A stretch of 64,000 nt of DNA from an uncultured Chryseobacterium sp. (GCA_913775525.1 CAJYLH010000008.1:62001-126000); one strand, 5' to 3'; positions 41,843-52,176 are shown, numbered from the stretch's first letter. The notes: a model not told the origin generated them from the sequence alone. Program-made: numbers and translations.

Positions 41843-43093
41843 ATGTCAACAGCAGAAACGGCAAAGAATTCACAGTATTTTATTGATCTTGAAGATCAGC
41901 ACGGAGCGCATAACTATCATCCTCTTCCTGTAGTTTTGGACCGCGGGGAAGGTGTGTTTGTTTGGGATGTGGAAGGTAAAAAATATTATGACTTTCTTTC
42001 GGCGTATTCTGCAGTCAACCAGGGGCACTCCCACCCTAAAATTGTTGATGCTTTAGTAAGCCAGGCCCAGAAACTGGCCCTGACTTCAAGGGCATTTTAC
42101 AATTCAAAACTGGGAGAATATGAACAGAAGATCACTTCACTTTTCGGTTTTGATAAAGTGCTGCCTATGAATTCCGGCGCTGAAGCGGTGGAAACAGCAG
42201 TGAAACTGGCCAGAAAATGGAGTTATGAAATAAAAGGCATTGCAGAAAACTCAGCAAAGATCATCGTCTGTGAAAATAATTTTCATGGGAGAACAACTAC
42301 CATCGTTTCATTTTCCAATGACCCGGATGCCAACCAGAATTACGGGCCTTTTACACCGGGATTCATCAAAATCCCTTACAATGACCTTCCAGCACTGGAA
42401 GAAGCACTGAAACAGGATGCCGGACATATTGCCGCTTTCCTTGTGGAACCTATCCAGGGAGAGGCCGGCGTGTATGTACCGGATGAAAACTACCTGAAGA
42501 AAGCTTCTGAATTGTGTAAGCAACACAATGTCCTTTTTATCGCTGATGAAGTACAGACAGGAATCGCCCGTACGGGAAAACTGATTGCATGCCATCACGA
42601 AAACGTACAGCCGGACATCCTGATTTTAGGAAAGGCGCTTTCGGGAGGAATGTATCCTGTATCAGCCGTATTAGCGGATGACACTATCATGAATGTAATC
42701 AAACCCGGCCAGCACGGATCTACTTTCGGTGGAAATCCCCTGGCCTGTGCCGTGGCCATGGCTGCTCTGGATGTAGTTTCTGAAGAACAGCTTTCTGAAC
42801 GTGCAGAAGAACTGGGGAATATGTTCCGTTCCGAAATTGAAAAACTGATTGAAAAAACAGATCTGATCACCAAGGTAAGAGGAAAAGGACTCCTGAACGC
42901 CATTCTGATCAATGATATTCCTGACAGCTCCACGGCATGGAACATCTGTTTAAAGCTTAAGGAAAACGGATTACTGGCCAAGCCTACCCACGGCAATATT
43001 ATCAGGCTGGCTCCTCCTTTAGTAATCACAGAAGAACAACTTATGGACTGTGTCTCGATCATAGAAAAAACCATTTCTGAATTCAAGCCGTAA
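41843..43093 (+). CDS. rocD: ornithine aminotransferase
   Basis: A 416-residue PLP-dependent class III aminotransferase that converts ornithine to glutamate semialdehyde. Motifs include [17 protein letters not shown], the PLP Asp region [14 protein letters not shown] and the Schiff-base Lys in [12 protein letters not shown]. The [14 protein letters not shown] element is typical. The start is supported by a -7 box at 41818-41825. Its stop overlaps the next gene (TAATG), so the glycosyltransferase that follows is coupled, although the pathways differ. Confidence 0.93.
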   Translation: MSTAETAKNSQYFIDLEDQHGAHNYHPLPVVLDRGEGVFVWDVEGKKYYDFLSAYSAVNQGHSHPKIVDALVSQAQKLALTSRAFYNSKLGEYEQKITSLFGFDKVLPMNSGAEAVETAVKLARKWSYEIKGIAENSAKIIVCENNFHGRTTTIVSFSNDPDANQNYGPFTPGFIKIPYNDLPALEEALKQDAGHIAAFLVEPIQGEAGVYVPDENYLKKASELCKQHNVLFIADEVQTGIARTGKLIACHHENVQPDILILGKALSGGMYPVSAVLADDTIMNVIKPGQHGSTFGGNPLACAVAMAALDVVSEEQLSERAEELGNMFRSEIEKLIEKTDLITKVRGKGLLNAILINDIPDSSTAWNICLKLKENGLLAKPTHGNIIRLAPPLVITEEQLMDCVSIIEKTISEFKP

Positions 43094-43875
43094 TGTCTTT
43101 ATCTTTAGCAGTTATCACCTATAATGAAGAAGATAACATTATAAGGCTTTTACATTCGGTTTCAGATATGGTTGATGAGATTGTTGTTGTAGACAGCTAC
43201 TCATCAGACCGCACCAAAGAGCTATGCCTGAAGCATCCTAAGGTAAAATTCTCTGAAAAGAAATTCAACGGGTATGGTGAACAGAAAAACTATGCCCTTG
43301 ACCTCTGTACGATGGAATGGGTGTTGTTCCTGGATGCTGATGAGGTTCCTGATGAGGCTTTAAAACATTCCATCAAAAGTATGGCCTGTGCTGGCAAAAG
43401 TGAATTTGATGTTTACCAGGCGAGGTTTACTAATCATTTAGGGATCTACACCCTCAAATTCGGCGGCTGGGGCAATGTTTTCCGCGAACGGCTGTTTAAA
43501 AGATGCAGCGCCCGCTATTCTGACGATAAAGTGCACGAATTCCTCACTTATAAAGGGAAGGCCGGAACATTGACAGGCAGGATCAATCATTATACCTATA
43601 AAAACATTCATCACCATATCGTAAAGATCAACAAATATTCTGATATGATGGCTGAGAAGATGTATGACCGAGGAAAGAGGATTACCCAGTTTAAAGTGAT
43701 ATTCAGCCCTGTCTTTGAGTTTATCAAAGTATTTATATTCAAACTCGGCATGCTGGATGGATTTGGCGGATTCTACGTGGCTAAAACCATGTCATACTAT
43801 ACTTTCCTGAAATACAGTAAACTGCGTGAAAAAATCAGGCAGGATGAAATCCGAAAAAGCCTTAATAAAATATGA
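43093..43875 (+). CDS. family 2 glycosyltransferase (WaaE/KdtX-like)
   Basis: A 260-residue GT2 enzyme. The first segment LSLAVITYNEEDNIIRLLHSVSDMVDEIVVVDSYSSDRT is typical of the WaaE-type enzymes that add a glucose to the LPS inner core, and the metal site is FLDADEVPDEA. A second paralog lies at 44677-45426. It overlaps rocD and the deacetylase gene (four bases), so it heads the glycan block. The exact sugar is not established. Confidence 0.88.
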   Translation: MSLSLAVITYNEEDNIIRLLHSVSDMVDEIVVVDSYSSDRTKELCLKHPKVKFSEKKFNGYGEQKNYALDLCTMEWVLFLDADEVPDEALKHSIKSMACAGKSEFDVYQARFTNHLGIYTLKFGGWGNVFRERLFKRCSARYSDDKVHEFLTYKGKAGTLTGRINHYTYKNIHHHIVKINKYSDMMAEKMYDRGKRITQFKVIFSPVFEFIKVFIFKLGMLDGFGGFYVAKTMSYYTFLKYSKLREKIRQDEIRKSLNKI

Positions 43876-44636
43876 CGATTTTCTGTAGTATCATAGCGGT
43901 TATTTGCCTTTTTATCACTGTACATTTCAGGCTGTATCTTTTGCTGAAGCCGAAAGAAAGGCTTATCATCCTGATGTACCATCAGATCGGGAATCATCCG
44001 GATGACCTGACGGTAACTCCGGAGAACCTGGAAAAACAGTTCAGTTATCTTCAGCAGAAAAATTACACCTCAAAATTTTTCAAAGAAATTGGACTGCCAT
44101 CAAAAAGAAATATTATCATCACTTTTGATGACGGTTACCTGAATAACTTTGAGTACCTGCCCGGACTGCTGGAAAAATATCACCTTAAGGCTACATTGTT
44201 CATTGCAACAAAGTTTATCCAGGAGGGCTATAAACAATATGAAATGATGAGCTTTGAAGATCTGCGAAACCTGAACAGGGCGTATTTCGAAATCGGCCTT
44301 CACAGCCATGCCCATGAGAACTTCAGAAATATCACAGGTGACTTTATACGACAGGATCTCAGGACGAATGTGGATATTCTGGAAGGGGAAAATATTCCCT
44401 ATACCCCGGTTTTAGCTTATCCTTACGGAAAATATCCTAAAGAAAAGGAGAAACAGCATCAATTATTCGGTATTTTAAAAGATATGGGCATACAGTTTGC
44501 CGTACGAATAGGAAACAAAGCAAATTATGTTCCTTCAGATCCTCCCTATACATTGTGCAGGATTGACATTAAGGGAGAAGACTCGATGATAAAGTTCAAA
44601 TTAAAACTTATCTTTGGAAAATTAAAACTATTTTAG
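43872..44636 (+). CDS. polysaccharide deacetylase family protein
   Basis: A 254-residue protein with an N-terminal membrane anchor (about residues 2-22). The NodB homology domain has IIITFDDGYLNNFEYL, with the catalytic and metal Asp residues, and GLHSHAHENFRN, with the metal-binding His pair. It should remove N-acetyl groups from a glycan in the envelope. It overlaps the upstream glycosyltransferase by four bases. Confidence 0.9.
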   Translation: MTIFCSIIAVICLFITVHFRLYLLLKPKERLIILMYHQIGNHPDDLTVTPENLEKQFSYLQQKNYTSKFFKEIGLPSKRNIIITFDDGYLNNFEYLPGLLEKYHLKATLFIATKFIQEGYKQYEMMSFEDLRNLNRAYFEIGLHSHAHENFRNITGDFIRQDLRTNVDILEGENIPYTPVLAYPYGKYPKEKEKQHQLFGILKDMGIQFAVRIGNKANYVPSDPPYTLCRIDIKGEDSMIKFKLKLIFGKLKLF

Positions 44637-44676
44637 GTAAATATCCGTTATAGGATAAAGTTATGATCCAAATGAT

Positions 44677-45426
44677 ATGATGAAGATAAGTGGCTTAATC
44701 ATAACATATAATGAAGAAAAAAACATAAAAGAGGTACTGGAATGTTTTGATTTCTGCGATGAAATTATCGTGGTAGATTCATTCAGCACAGATAGAACTG
44801 TTGAAATTGCCGGACAATTTCCGAATGTAAAGATTATTCAGCATAAGTTTGAAGACTTTACCAAGCAGAGGAATATTGCTGTGGATACAGCCCAAAACGA
44901 CTGGGTATTGTTTCTGGATGGTGATGAAAGGATCACGCCAAAACTGAAAAAAGAGATTATCCGGGAAATGAATGCATCAAAACCTAAAGATGCCTATTAT
45001 TTTTACCGTAAATTCTTTTTTGAAGGCAAGCCAATTCATTATTCAGGTACGCAGTCTGATAAAAACTTCAGGTTGTTCAGAAAATCCAGGGCACGGTATA
45101 TTTCCGGTAAGAAGGTCCATGAAACCCTTGAAGTTAATGGATCTGTCGGTACCCTAAAGCACAAACTGCTCCATTATTCCGTAACAGATTATGAATCTTA
45201 CAGACAAAAAATGATTCATTACGGAATGCTAAAAGGAAAAGAGATGGCTTTAAAAGGAAAGAGATTTAATATGCTTATGCAGTATGCGAAAACAATATTT
45301 AAATTTTTCAGAGCATACATTTTAAGACTGGGTATCCTTGACGGGAAGGCAGGCTACCAACTTTGCTACCTGCAGTCGCTGAGCGTTTTTGAAACCTATG
45401 AGTCTTTAAGAAAAGAACAAAAATAA
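44677..45426 (+). CDS. family 2 glycosyltransferase (WaaE-like)
   Basis: A 249-residue GT2 enzyme with two ATG options (44677 and 44680). The fold begins MKISGLIITYNEEKNIKEVLECFDFCDEIIVVDSFSTDRT, and the metal site is FLDGDERITPK. It is a paralog of the 43093 enzyme: both carry GI.DGK.G or MLDG.GGF C-terminal blocks and a final TYESL/SKLREK region. The two may act one after the other on the LPS core (inference). It is three bases before the next gene. Confidence 0.9.
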   Translation: MMKISGLIITYNEEKNIKEVLECFDFCDEIIVVDSFSTDRTVEIAGQFPNVKIIQHKFEDFTKQRNIAVDTAQNDWVLFLDGDERITPKLKKEIIREMNASKPKDAYYFYRKFFFEGKPIHYSGTQSDKNFRLFRKSRARYISGKKVHETLEVNGSVGTLKHKLLHYSVTDYESYRQKMIHYGMLKGKEMALKGKRFNMLMQYAKTIFKFFRAYILRLGILDGKAGYQLCYLQSLSVFETYESLRKEQK

Positions 45427-45429
45427 TTG

Positions 45430-46413
45430 ATGAGGATTAGTGTAATTAGCTATGATTTCTGGGACTACGACCAGTATATTGTTGAAGCGTTGCGCCGTAA
45501 AGGTATTGACGCGCATCACATTAAAATCACCTCGGTTACACATTCCGGCTTTGAGGAAAGGGTTATTAATGCCATCAGCAAAACCTTCCTTAAACGGAAC
45601 CTGAAAAAGGAAAAAAGAAAACAATACGTTCTCGACTCCTTAGAGAAATTGGGTCATCAGGATCAGATCCTAGTCCTGAATCCAGACACCTTCGACCTGC
45701 CCACCCTAAAAAAGATCCGGGAAAGTACCGATGTGATGACTACATACCTGTATGATAATCTTGACCGTGTTCCGGTAGAATGCGAAAAGCTGAATCTTTT
45801 TGATACCATATTTTCTTTTGATGATTCTGATATTGAAAAATATGGGTTTATGAAACTGACGAATTACATCTATCTTCCTTTTACCCCAAAAGAAGTACAG
45901 CATCCTGAAATGGACCTTTTCTATATCACTTCTTATGATAACAGAAGAGTGGCACTCATTAAAAGGCTGGCTAAAAAGCTGATGGAAATGGGAATGAAAT
46001 TCCAGATTATGATTATCGGGAAAAAATCATGGAAACACCAGCTTAAGAATGTATTGGTAAAAATCCCTGAGAATGTTTTTCTGGTGTTCAGCCTGAAAAA
46101 GATATCCCACGAGCAGCTTCCACAATATTATATGAATGCAAAAATTCTTCTGGATCTGATGCGTGAAGGGCAGTATGGGCTCAGTTTCAGGGTCTTTGAG
46201 GCCATGGCACTTGAAAAGAAAATAATTACCGATAATGAGTCCATTAAGAATTATGACTTTTACAATCCTAATAATATCCTGGTCCTGAACGAGGACATCA
46301 GCAACATCAATGCTTCTTTTTTTGAAACGCCTTATGAAAAGGTACCGGAGGATATTTATAATGCTTACACTCTGGATCATTGGGTAACTAAAGTTTTCAA
46401 ATTGTCCACATGA
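45430..46413 (+). CDS. CgeB-like/GT-B glycosyltransferase
   Basis: A 327-residue protein. I recognise a GT-B-like pattern: RISVISYDFWDYDQYIVEALRRKGID at the start and, in the C-terminal half, LPQYYMNAKILLDLMREGQYGLSFRVFEAMALEKKIITDN, which resembles the donor-binding region of CgeB-type and related glycosyltransferases. It is clearly paralogous to the 47339-48322 gene. It overlaps the next gene by four bases (ATGA). The start is the ATG at 45430; the preceding TTG belongs to the spacer. Confidence 0.75.
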   Translation: MRISVISYDFWDYDQYIVEALRRKGIDAHHIKITSVTHSGFEERVINAISKTFLKRNLKKEKRKQYVLDSLEKLGHQDQILVLNPDTFDLPTLKKIRESTDVMTTYLYDNLDRVPVECEKLNLFDTIFSFDDSDIEKYGFMKLTNYIYLPFTPKEVQHPEMDLFYITSYDNRRVALIKRLAKKLMEMGMKFQIMIIGKKSWKHQLKNVLVKIPENVFLVFSLKKISHEQLPQYYMNAKILLDLMREGQYGLSFRVFEAMALEKKIITDNESIKNYDFYNPNNILVLNEDISNINASFFETPYEKVPEDIYNAYTLDHWVTKVFKLST

Positions 46414-47342
46414 AAATTTCTGTAGCTCTTTGCACCTATAATGGGGAACGTTTTCTAAATGCCCAGATCGACTCAATTCTGGATCAGCATCTTCCTGTAG
46501 ACGAAATTATAGCATGCGATGACGGATCTACTGACGGAACACTGAACATACTGAATTCTTATCAGCAGAAATATCCTGATATCTTCAAAATTTACGTTAA
46601 CCCAAGCAATCTTAAAAGCGTAAAAAATTTTGAGAAAGCAATTTCTCTCTGCAGTAATGATATCATATTCCTGAGCGATCAGGATGACATCTGGGAAAAG
46701 AATAAAACAGAAAGCTACATCAGCTATTTCAATGCTCACCCATTAACAATGGTTATCTGTTCAAACGGATACCTGATTGATGAAAAAGGGACTCTCCAAG
46801 AACAGTACTACACCCTTTGGGACATACCTTACTTGTTAAACAATAAGAATATCAATTATTATCATATGCTGGCAACCGTAGGCAATATCGCTACGGGAGC
46901 ATCCATGGCTGTAAGGAAATCTTTTGTTAAAGAGATTATTCCATTTCCTGAAGTTGAAAACCTGCACCACGACGAATGGATTGCAATAGCTGCCGCGGAA
47001 AAGCAGAATTTTGCTTTTCTGAATGAGAAACTTTTCCGCTACAGGCTTCATGCTGATCAGCAGGTTGGAGGCGTTTGCTTTCCAAAAAATGCTTCTGAAA
47101 AAGAAAAGCTGCATCACAAATTTGATCCTGATTATCCGCTTACTTCTTTCAGGGATCTCAAAGTAAAAATCAGGACTCTGAATGATAAGCAAAAAAGGCT
47201 TGGAAATTTTCTGAAGACCCAACATAATCAGACTGTAAAACGATGGCTTGAGCTTATCAAATCTGAAAAGGCAGTATTCTTTAAAAAGATGGAAAGCGAA
47301 CATCCTTTATACTCCCTGTTCTTTAAATACGTATACCGATGA
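46410..47342 (+). CDS. family 2 glycosyltransferase
   Basis: A 310-residue GT2 enzyme. The start is MKISVALCTYNGERFLNAQIDSILDQHLPVDEIIACDDGSTDGT, with the DXD-type site in IIFLSDQDDIWEKN. FRYRLHADQQVGG follows later and is typical of rhamnosyl- or LPS-type enzymes. Four-base overlaps at both ends (ATGA) couple it to the neighbouring CgeB-like genes. Confidence 0.92.
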   Translation: MKISVALCTYNGERFLNAQIDSILDQHLPVDEIIACDDGSTDGTLNILNSYQQKYPDIFKIYVNPSNLKSVKNFEKAISLCSNDIIFLSDQDDIWEKNKTESYISYFNAHPLTMVICSNGYLIDEKGTLQEQYYTLWDIPYLLNNKNINYYHMLATVGNIATGASMAVRKSFVKEIIPFPEVENLHHDEWIAIAAAEKQNFAFLNEKLFRYRLHADQQVGGVCFPKNASEKEKLHHKFDPDYPLTSFRDLKVKIRTLNDKQKRLGNFLKTQHNQTVKRWLELIKSEKAVFFKKMESEHPLYSLFFKYVYR

Positions 47343-48322
47343 AAAACATTCTTATTATCATGCACGATTATGCAGGAATACCTGATCTCATGAAAAAGAA
47401 TCTGACGTATTCAGGGTTTGATCATGTAGACTTTATGTTCTATTCGGAAGAAAAATTCAAGTACAGCAACCTTTCCCAGAAGATCAATAATTTTTACAGG
47501 AAGATTATTTATAAGGATAAAAAGTATAAAGAAGATCTGCGCCTACAGTTTATAGAGGACACACTAGTCAGAAAGGCAGAACGTATTCCACAATATGACC
47601 TGATCCTGATGCTGAATACCGATTTGTTTCCTGACCGCTTTCTGGAAATCATCAGAACAAAAACAGCAAAGCTGATTGGCAACCATTGGGACGGCTTAGG
47701 AAGGACACCCCATATCTATTCTAAAATAAAATTTTTCGACCGCTTTTTTGTATTTGATCAGGATGACGTTGATGAAAATAAGAATATATTCTTCCTGACC
47801 AATTTCTTTTTTGATTTCGACATTGATCTTCATACTCAATCAGAAGGAACAGAACAGGATGTATTTTATATAGGAACCTATGTGCCGGAAAGATACAGCC
47901 TTTTAAAAAACATCTCTACTGTATTCTCTACGCAGGATATATCCCAAAAGATCATGTTATTCAGTTGGGATAAAAAAGATCCTGATGGATACATAACATT
48001 TACAGATCAGTTTATCTCCTATCAGGATAATATGGACTATGTAAGGCAATCAAAAGCTTTGCTGGACCTAAAGCTTAAAGCACATAACGGTTTGTCTTTC
48101 CGATTTTTTGAAAGCTTAAAATATGACAGGAAACTGATCACGGATAATCCGGCCGTTAAAAGCTATGACTTTTATACCCCGGAAAACATCTTTATCATTA
48201 ATGAAGATTCTGAGGCCAGCCTTAAAGACTTTATCCGGGCTCCCTATAAGGCCATACCTGAAGACATTAAGAATAAATACAGTTTTACCTGCTGGTTCAA
48301 CACCCTTACCTCATCAAGATGA
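47339..48322 (+). CDS. CgeB-like/GT-B glycosyltransferase (paralog)
   Basis: A 327-residue protein related to the 45430 gene. The shared C-terminal block is LLDLKLKAHNGLSFRFFESLKYDRKLITDNPAVKSYDFYTPENI, matching LLDLMREGQYGLSFRVFEAMALEKKIITDNESIKNYDFYNPNNI of the other. It starts MKNILIIMHDYAGIPDLMKKNL, like a GT-B N-domain. The overlap with both neighbours is four bases. The sugar donor is unknown. Confidence 0.72.
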   Translation: MKNILIIMHDYAGIPDLMKKNLTYSGFDHVDFMFYSEEKFKYSNLSQKINNFYRKIIYKDKKYKEDLRLQFIEDTLVRKAERIPQYDLILMLNTDLFPDRFLEIIRTKTAKLIGNHWDGLGRTPHIYSKIKFFDRFFVFDQDDVDENKNIFFLTNFFFDFDIDLHTQSEGTEQDVFYIGTYVPERYSLLKNISTVFSTQDISQKIMLFSWDKKDPDGYITFTDQFISYQDNMDYVRQSKALLDLKLKAHNGLSFRFFESLKYDRKLITDNPAVKSYDFYTPENIFIINEDSEASLKDFIRAPYKAIPEDIKNKYSFTCWFNTLTSSR

Positions 48323-49155
48323 ACGAGAAGATTTCTATTATCATCCCCTATTATAACGGAGAACAATACATCCGGGAAACCTTGGAATCCGTTTACAGAC
48401 AGACGTACCAGGATTTTGAAGTCATCATAGTCAATGACGGATCAGACCACAATGGTTTGGAGGCCAGCATACGAAATTTACCGCATCCTAACCTGAAAGT
48501 GATCCATCAGGAAAACCAGGGGCAATCTGCGGCCAGAAACAATGGCGTGAAACTGGCTACCGGAAAATACATCCTTTTCCTGGATTGTGATGATCTTATT
48601 GATCAGACATTTTTAGCAAAGACTCATACCATCCTGCAACAGAGGCCTGAGGTAAGGATCTGCTATTCCAAAGGAAAGTTTTTTGAAAAAACAGATAAAG
48701 AATGGGTATTACAGCCATTCAACATATACGACTTCCTTATTGAGAACAGCATTCCGATCACTGCCCTGATCTATAAAGAAGATTTTGAAAATGCAGGCGG
48801 TTTTGATGCGAGGCTCAATTATTATGAGGACTGGGATTTCTGGATCACACTTATAAAAAGCGGCGCCGGAACCTATAAAATAGATGAGTTTTTATTCTTT
48901 TACAGAATAAGGACAGGCTCTGATTCACTGACCAACATAAGCTCAGACAACCGGTTTAGATTATCTGATAATTTCTTTGAAATCTATAAAAAACATTATG
49001 CTTTTTATCAGGAGAACGGACTCGATTTCCACACGATTATGAGCTTCATCCGTGAAAATAAGAAATACAAAGCCAAATATTACAATGAGTGGTACAGAAA
49101 ACTGATGTACAGATTATTCAAGCCTAAAAAGTTCAACCGGATTTATAAACGTTAA
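48319..49155 (+). CDS. family 2 glycosyltransferase
   Basis: A 278-residue GT2 enzyme. The nucleotide-sugar part is KISIIIPYYNGEQYIRETLESVYRQTYQDFEVIIVNDGSDH, and the metal site is YILFLDCDDLID. YYEDWDFWITL is the typical acceptor-side ED motif. It overlaps the preceding gene by four bases and ends convergent with the 691-residue gene with a four-base overlap of stops. Confidence 0.92.
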   Translation: MNEKISIIIPYYNGEQYIRETLESVYRQTYQDFEVIIVNDGSDHNGLEASIRNLPHPNLKVIHQENQGQSAARNNGVKLATGKYILFLDCDDLIDQTFLAKTHTILQQRPEVRICYSKGKFFEKTDKEWVLQPFNIYDFLIENSIPITALIYKEDFENAGGFDARLNYYEDWDFWITLIKSGAGTYKIDEFLFFYRIRTGSDSLTNISSDNRFRLSDNFFEIYKKHYAFYQENGLDFHTIMSFIRENKKYKAKYYNEWYRKLMYRLFKPKKFNRIYKR

Positions 49156-51227
49156 ATTCCGTTCTCAAAACCTAAATAGTTCAACATCTTCCCTATGTTT
49201 TCTTCCTGTGCCTGCACGGAAAATTTAGCTAAGGGCAGCCTGCTGTTGGCATGCAGTATATGCCAAAGGTTTTCATTGCTGTACAGTTCCAGAATTTTTG
49301 TTGCAAAATTTTCAGGTGTTTCATCTGAAATCAGGGCCGTTTTTCCATCCTCCAGGCTCATCCCCTCTGCTCCTATTCCTGTTGTAATTACCGGCAACAT
49401 ATATTCCAGTGCCTGGCCAATTTTTCCTTTGACCCCTGCACCATACCTTAGGGGAGCAACAAAGACCCTTGAATGTTCAAACCAATGGTCAACATATTCC
49501 TGATATCCTAAGATCTGGAATCTTTCCGTATGGTATCGTTCTTTAAGATCGGCTGGGAAATCAGGACCGAGGATATACAGGCTAATGGAGGGGTCTTTTT
49601 TCCACACCAGCGGCATAATATGATCATGAAGGAGTTTTACAGCATCTATATTAGGCAGGTGATTATATCCTCCGATAAAAAGAAGCCCGTTCCGCTCAGA
49701 AAATGCAGCGGGTTTAAGATCCACCGGTTGGTGGATATTGCTTACCGTAAATATTTTCTGTATTTCTACACCATTATCGGAAACAGTCTTTTTTTCTTCG
49801 TCACTGATGGAAATAACCGCATCTGAACTGTTCATGGCGGTATATTCCTTATCCTTAAAAAATGCTATTTGCCTTTCCCTGTCTTTCGTTACTTCAATAT
49901 AGTTGTTTTCCCGTTCCATTCTGAGATAGTGGAGATCAACCATATCATAAACTATTTTTTTTCCTGCTATCTTGTTTTTGATGAGATCAAACCAGTAATC
50001 AAAACCTACAGGCCGGAAAATCCAGATAACGTCCACATAGGGAAGAGCATCCAGTACCTGATCTTTAACTTTTATAATTTTATTTCTTTCATCCACATAA
50101 TCCATGCATATCTCTACTCCGGCATTCTGGAAAAACGGAATGTAATCGGCATCTTTTTCTTCATCATAATATTTAACAGCCAGTATAATATGATGTCCGT
50201 TTTTCTGCAGGATTTTCACGATTTCCATAAACCTTCTGGAGCCTGAATCCTGATCAGGCTTTGGCATATTTTCTTCCAGGAAAAGAAAATTTGGTTTTCT
50301 GAAATGGGCATTATAATTAATTTTTTCACCTGACAGAAACATCTCGTTCCTAAAATAATGATCCCATCTGCGGCGAAACGTCTCACGGTTCTTTTCCAGT
50401 AAAAGTTCTTTTCCTGAATTGTCTCTTCCGGTATAGGATATATTTTCAAAATGAATGATTTCTGAAAGAGGCTGATAATAAATATCCAGGTTTTGCTCAT
50501 ACTTCAATCGCTGGCAAAGATCTGTTTCCTCATAGTATGCCGGCAGGAATGCCTCATCCAGAAGATTAAGGTTCCCATGAATATCCAGCCTGTTAAATAA
50601 CAGGCTGCAGCCTGAGCAGTAATCTACTTTTCGCAGGAAATTATATTTCGGAGCATCAATCGCTTCCCTGCGTCCGATATTGACAATCTCAGAATCTTTA
50701 AAAATAAGGCATCCTGCTTCCTGCAGGGTATTATCTGAAAATATCAGTTTAGATCCTACAGCACCAACATTGGTCCTGGTTTTAAAAACGCTGATGAGGC
50801 TTGAAAGGTATTTCCCCTGAACTTCCACATCATTGTTCAGCAGGTAAATATATTTTCCTTTTGCGTGCCGGATCCCTTTATTGACACTTCTTAGAAAGCC
50901 GAGGTTTTCAGGATTATCAATAATGACAATACCGGGAATTCCACGTAAATGATGCAATGTATCATCGGTGCTTTTATCATTAATGATGATGATTTCCTTT
51001 GAGATATGTTTATCAGACTGATCAAGGGTGTAAAGGCAGTTTAACGTGTACCGGATCTGATTATAAACCGGGATAATAATGGAAACTTCAGGACTTTCAT
51101 GCTCTGCAAAACTAAACTGATAGTTTTTGAAAAAGCCGATATCAAAATGATTAATGCTGATTTTTCTTTTATTCCTGATAAAATTACGGTCCTTAATTTT
51201 ATTTTTAAAAAATCTTTTAATTCCCAT
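49152..51227 (-). CDS. bifunctional glycosyltransferase, GT2 fused to GT4
   Basis: A 691-residue two-domain enzyme. Residues about 45-290 form a GT2 domain (VSIIIPVYNQIRYTLNCLYTL, YIYLLNNDVEVQGKYL, with an NND replacing DXD). Residues about 310-690 form a GT4-like domain with a second Rossmann unit (GLLFIGGYNHLPN, LYILGPDFPADL) and the phosphate-binding GAGVKGKIGQALEYMLPVITT. Fusions of this kind add two sugars in sequence in O-antigen or capsule assembly. Its stop overlaps that of the upstream plus-strand gene by four bases, and its start is divergent from the 51292 gene. Confidence 0.9.
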   Translation of the reverse strand: MGIKRFFKNKIKDRNFIRNKRKISINHFDIGFFKNYQFSFAEHESPEVSIIIPVYNQIRYTLNCLYTLDQSDKHISKEIIIINDKSTDDTLHHLRGIPGIVIIDNPENLGFLRSVNKGIRHAKGKYIYLLNNDVEVQGKYLSSLISVFKTRTNVGAVGSKLIFSDNTLQEAGCLIFKDSEIVNIGRREAIDAPKYNFLRKVDYCSGCSLLFNRLDIHGNLNLLDEAFLPAYYEETDLCQRLKYEQNLDIYYQPLSEIIHFENISYTGRDNSGKELLLEKNRETFRRRWDHYFRNEMFLSGEKINYNAHFRKPNFLFLEENMPKPDQDSGSRRFMEIVKILQKNGHHIILAVKYYDEEKDADYIPFFQNAGVEICMDYVDERNKIIKVKDQVLDALPYVDVIWIFRPVGFDYWFDLIKNKIAGKKIVYDMVDLHYLRMERENNYIEVTKDRERQIAFFKDKEYTAMNSSDAVISISDEEKKTVSDNGVEIQKIFTVSNIHQPVDLKPAAFSERNGLLFIGGYNHLPNIDAVKLLHDHIMPLVWKKDPSISLYILGPDFPADLKERYHTERFQILGYQEYVDHWFEHSRVFVAPLRYGAGVKGKIGQALEYMLPVITTGIGAEGMSLEDGKTALISDETPENFATKILELYSNENLWHILHANSRLPLAKFSVQAQEENIGKMLNYLGFENGI

Positions 51228-51291
51228 TTTTAATTTATTATTTTGCCTTTATCTTTTTCAAGGGAACGAAATTACGTATTTATTGTAAGTT

Positions 51292-52176
51292 ATGAGAGGC
51301 AAACAAGATATTATTAAGGTTGGTTACCTTTTATCCTATGATTATACATATATTTTCAATTCCTTACGGCAGGTATATGAATATTCAGATAAAATTTATA
51401 TCTGTTATGATCAGGATGGTAAGACCTGGGCAGGAAATGATTGTACCATCCCGGAAGATGTTTTTGATACCATTAAAGCATTAGATGCCCAAAACAAAAT
51501 CATTTTTTACAGCGATCGTTTCTACATAGAAGGAAAAACTGCCATCGAACTTGATACAAGACAAAGGAATATGCTGGCCGAGAAAATGGGCAAAGGAGGA
51601 TGGCATTTGCAGATAGACAGTGATGAATACCCTATACATTTTGAAAAACTGGTTTCTTTTCTTAAAAAGCATCAATACCTGCTGAAGAATCCTCATAAAA
51701 CACCAGTGAATTTTTTTGTCAACTTTGTCACTTTATTTAAGCAGACACCGGATGGCTTTTTTGTCATTTCTCCCTATACTGAGGCATGTTTTCTTATTAC
51801 CAACGTTCCCAGGTATGTTAATGCAAGACTTCCTGAAAACCCTTACTATTTAAGATTAAATTTCAATATCATTCATCAGTCCTGGGCAAGAAGCAAGGAT
51901 GAAATATACCAGAAAATCCATAATTGGGGACATAATAATGACTTTGACATTGATGAATTCTTCAATAAATGGGATAATCTGAATGCAGAAAACTACAAGA
52001 ATTTTAAGGATTTTCATCCTTTAGCACCTGATCACTGGAAAGAACTACAGTTTATAAAAGCTGAAAATACAGAAGAATTCATAACAAACTTTGAAATAAG
52101 TTATCCGCAAACTGAAATTAGGCTTCCTTTAAAACTCAAGAAAAGGATAAAACTGTATCTGAAATCCTTATTTTAA
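51292..52176 (+). CDS. glycosyltransferase-like protein
   Basis: A 294-residue protein that I place with GT2-like glycosyltransferases because of VGYLLSYDYTYIFNSLRQVYEYSDKIYICYDQ at the start and the DXD-type QIDSDEYPIHFE at about residues 105-116. The C-terminus has LKLKKRIKLYLKS. The match to a named family is weaker than for its neighbours. Its end overlaps the next minus-strand gene by four bases. Confidence 0.65.
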   Translation: MRGKQDIIKVGYLLSYDYTYIFNSLRQVYEYSDKIYICYDQDGKTWAGNDCTIPEDVFDTIKALDAQNKIIFYSDRFYIEGKTAIELDTRQRNMLAEKMGKGGWHLQIDSDEYPIHFEKLVSFLKKHQYLLKNPHKTPVNFFVNFVTLFKQTPDGFFVISPYTEACFLITNVPRYVNARLPENPYYLRLNFNIIHQSWARSKDEIYQKIHNWGHNNDFDIDEFFNKWDNLNAENYKNFKDFHPLAPDHWKELQFIKAENTEEFITNFEISYPQTEIRLPLKLKKRIKLYLKSLF

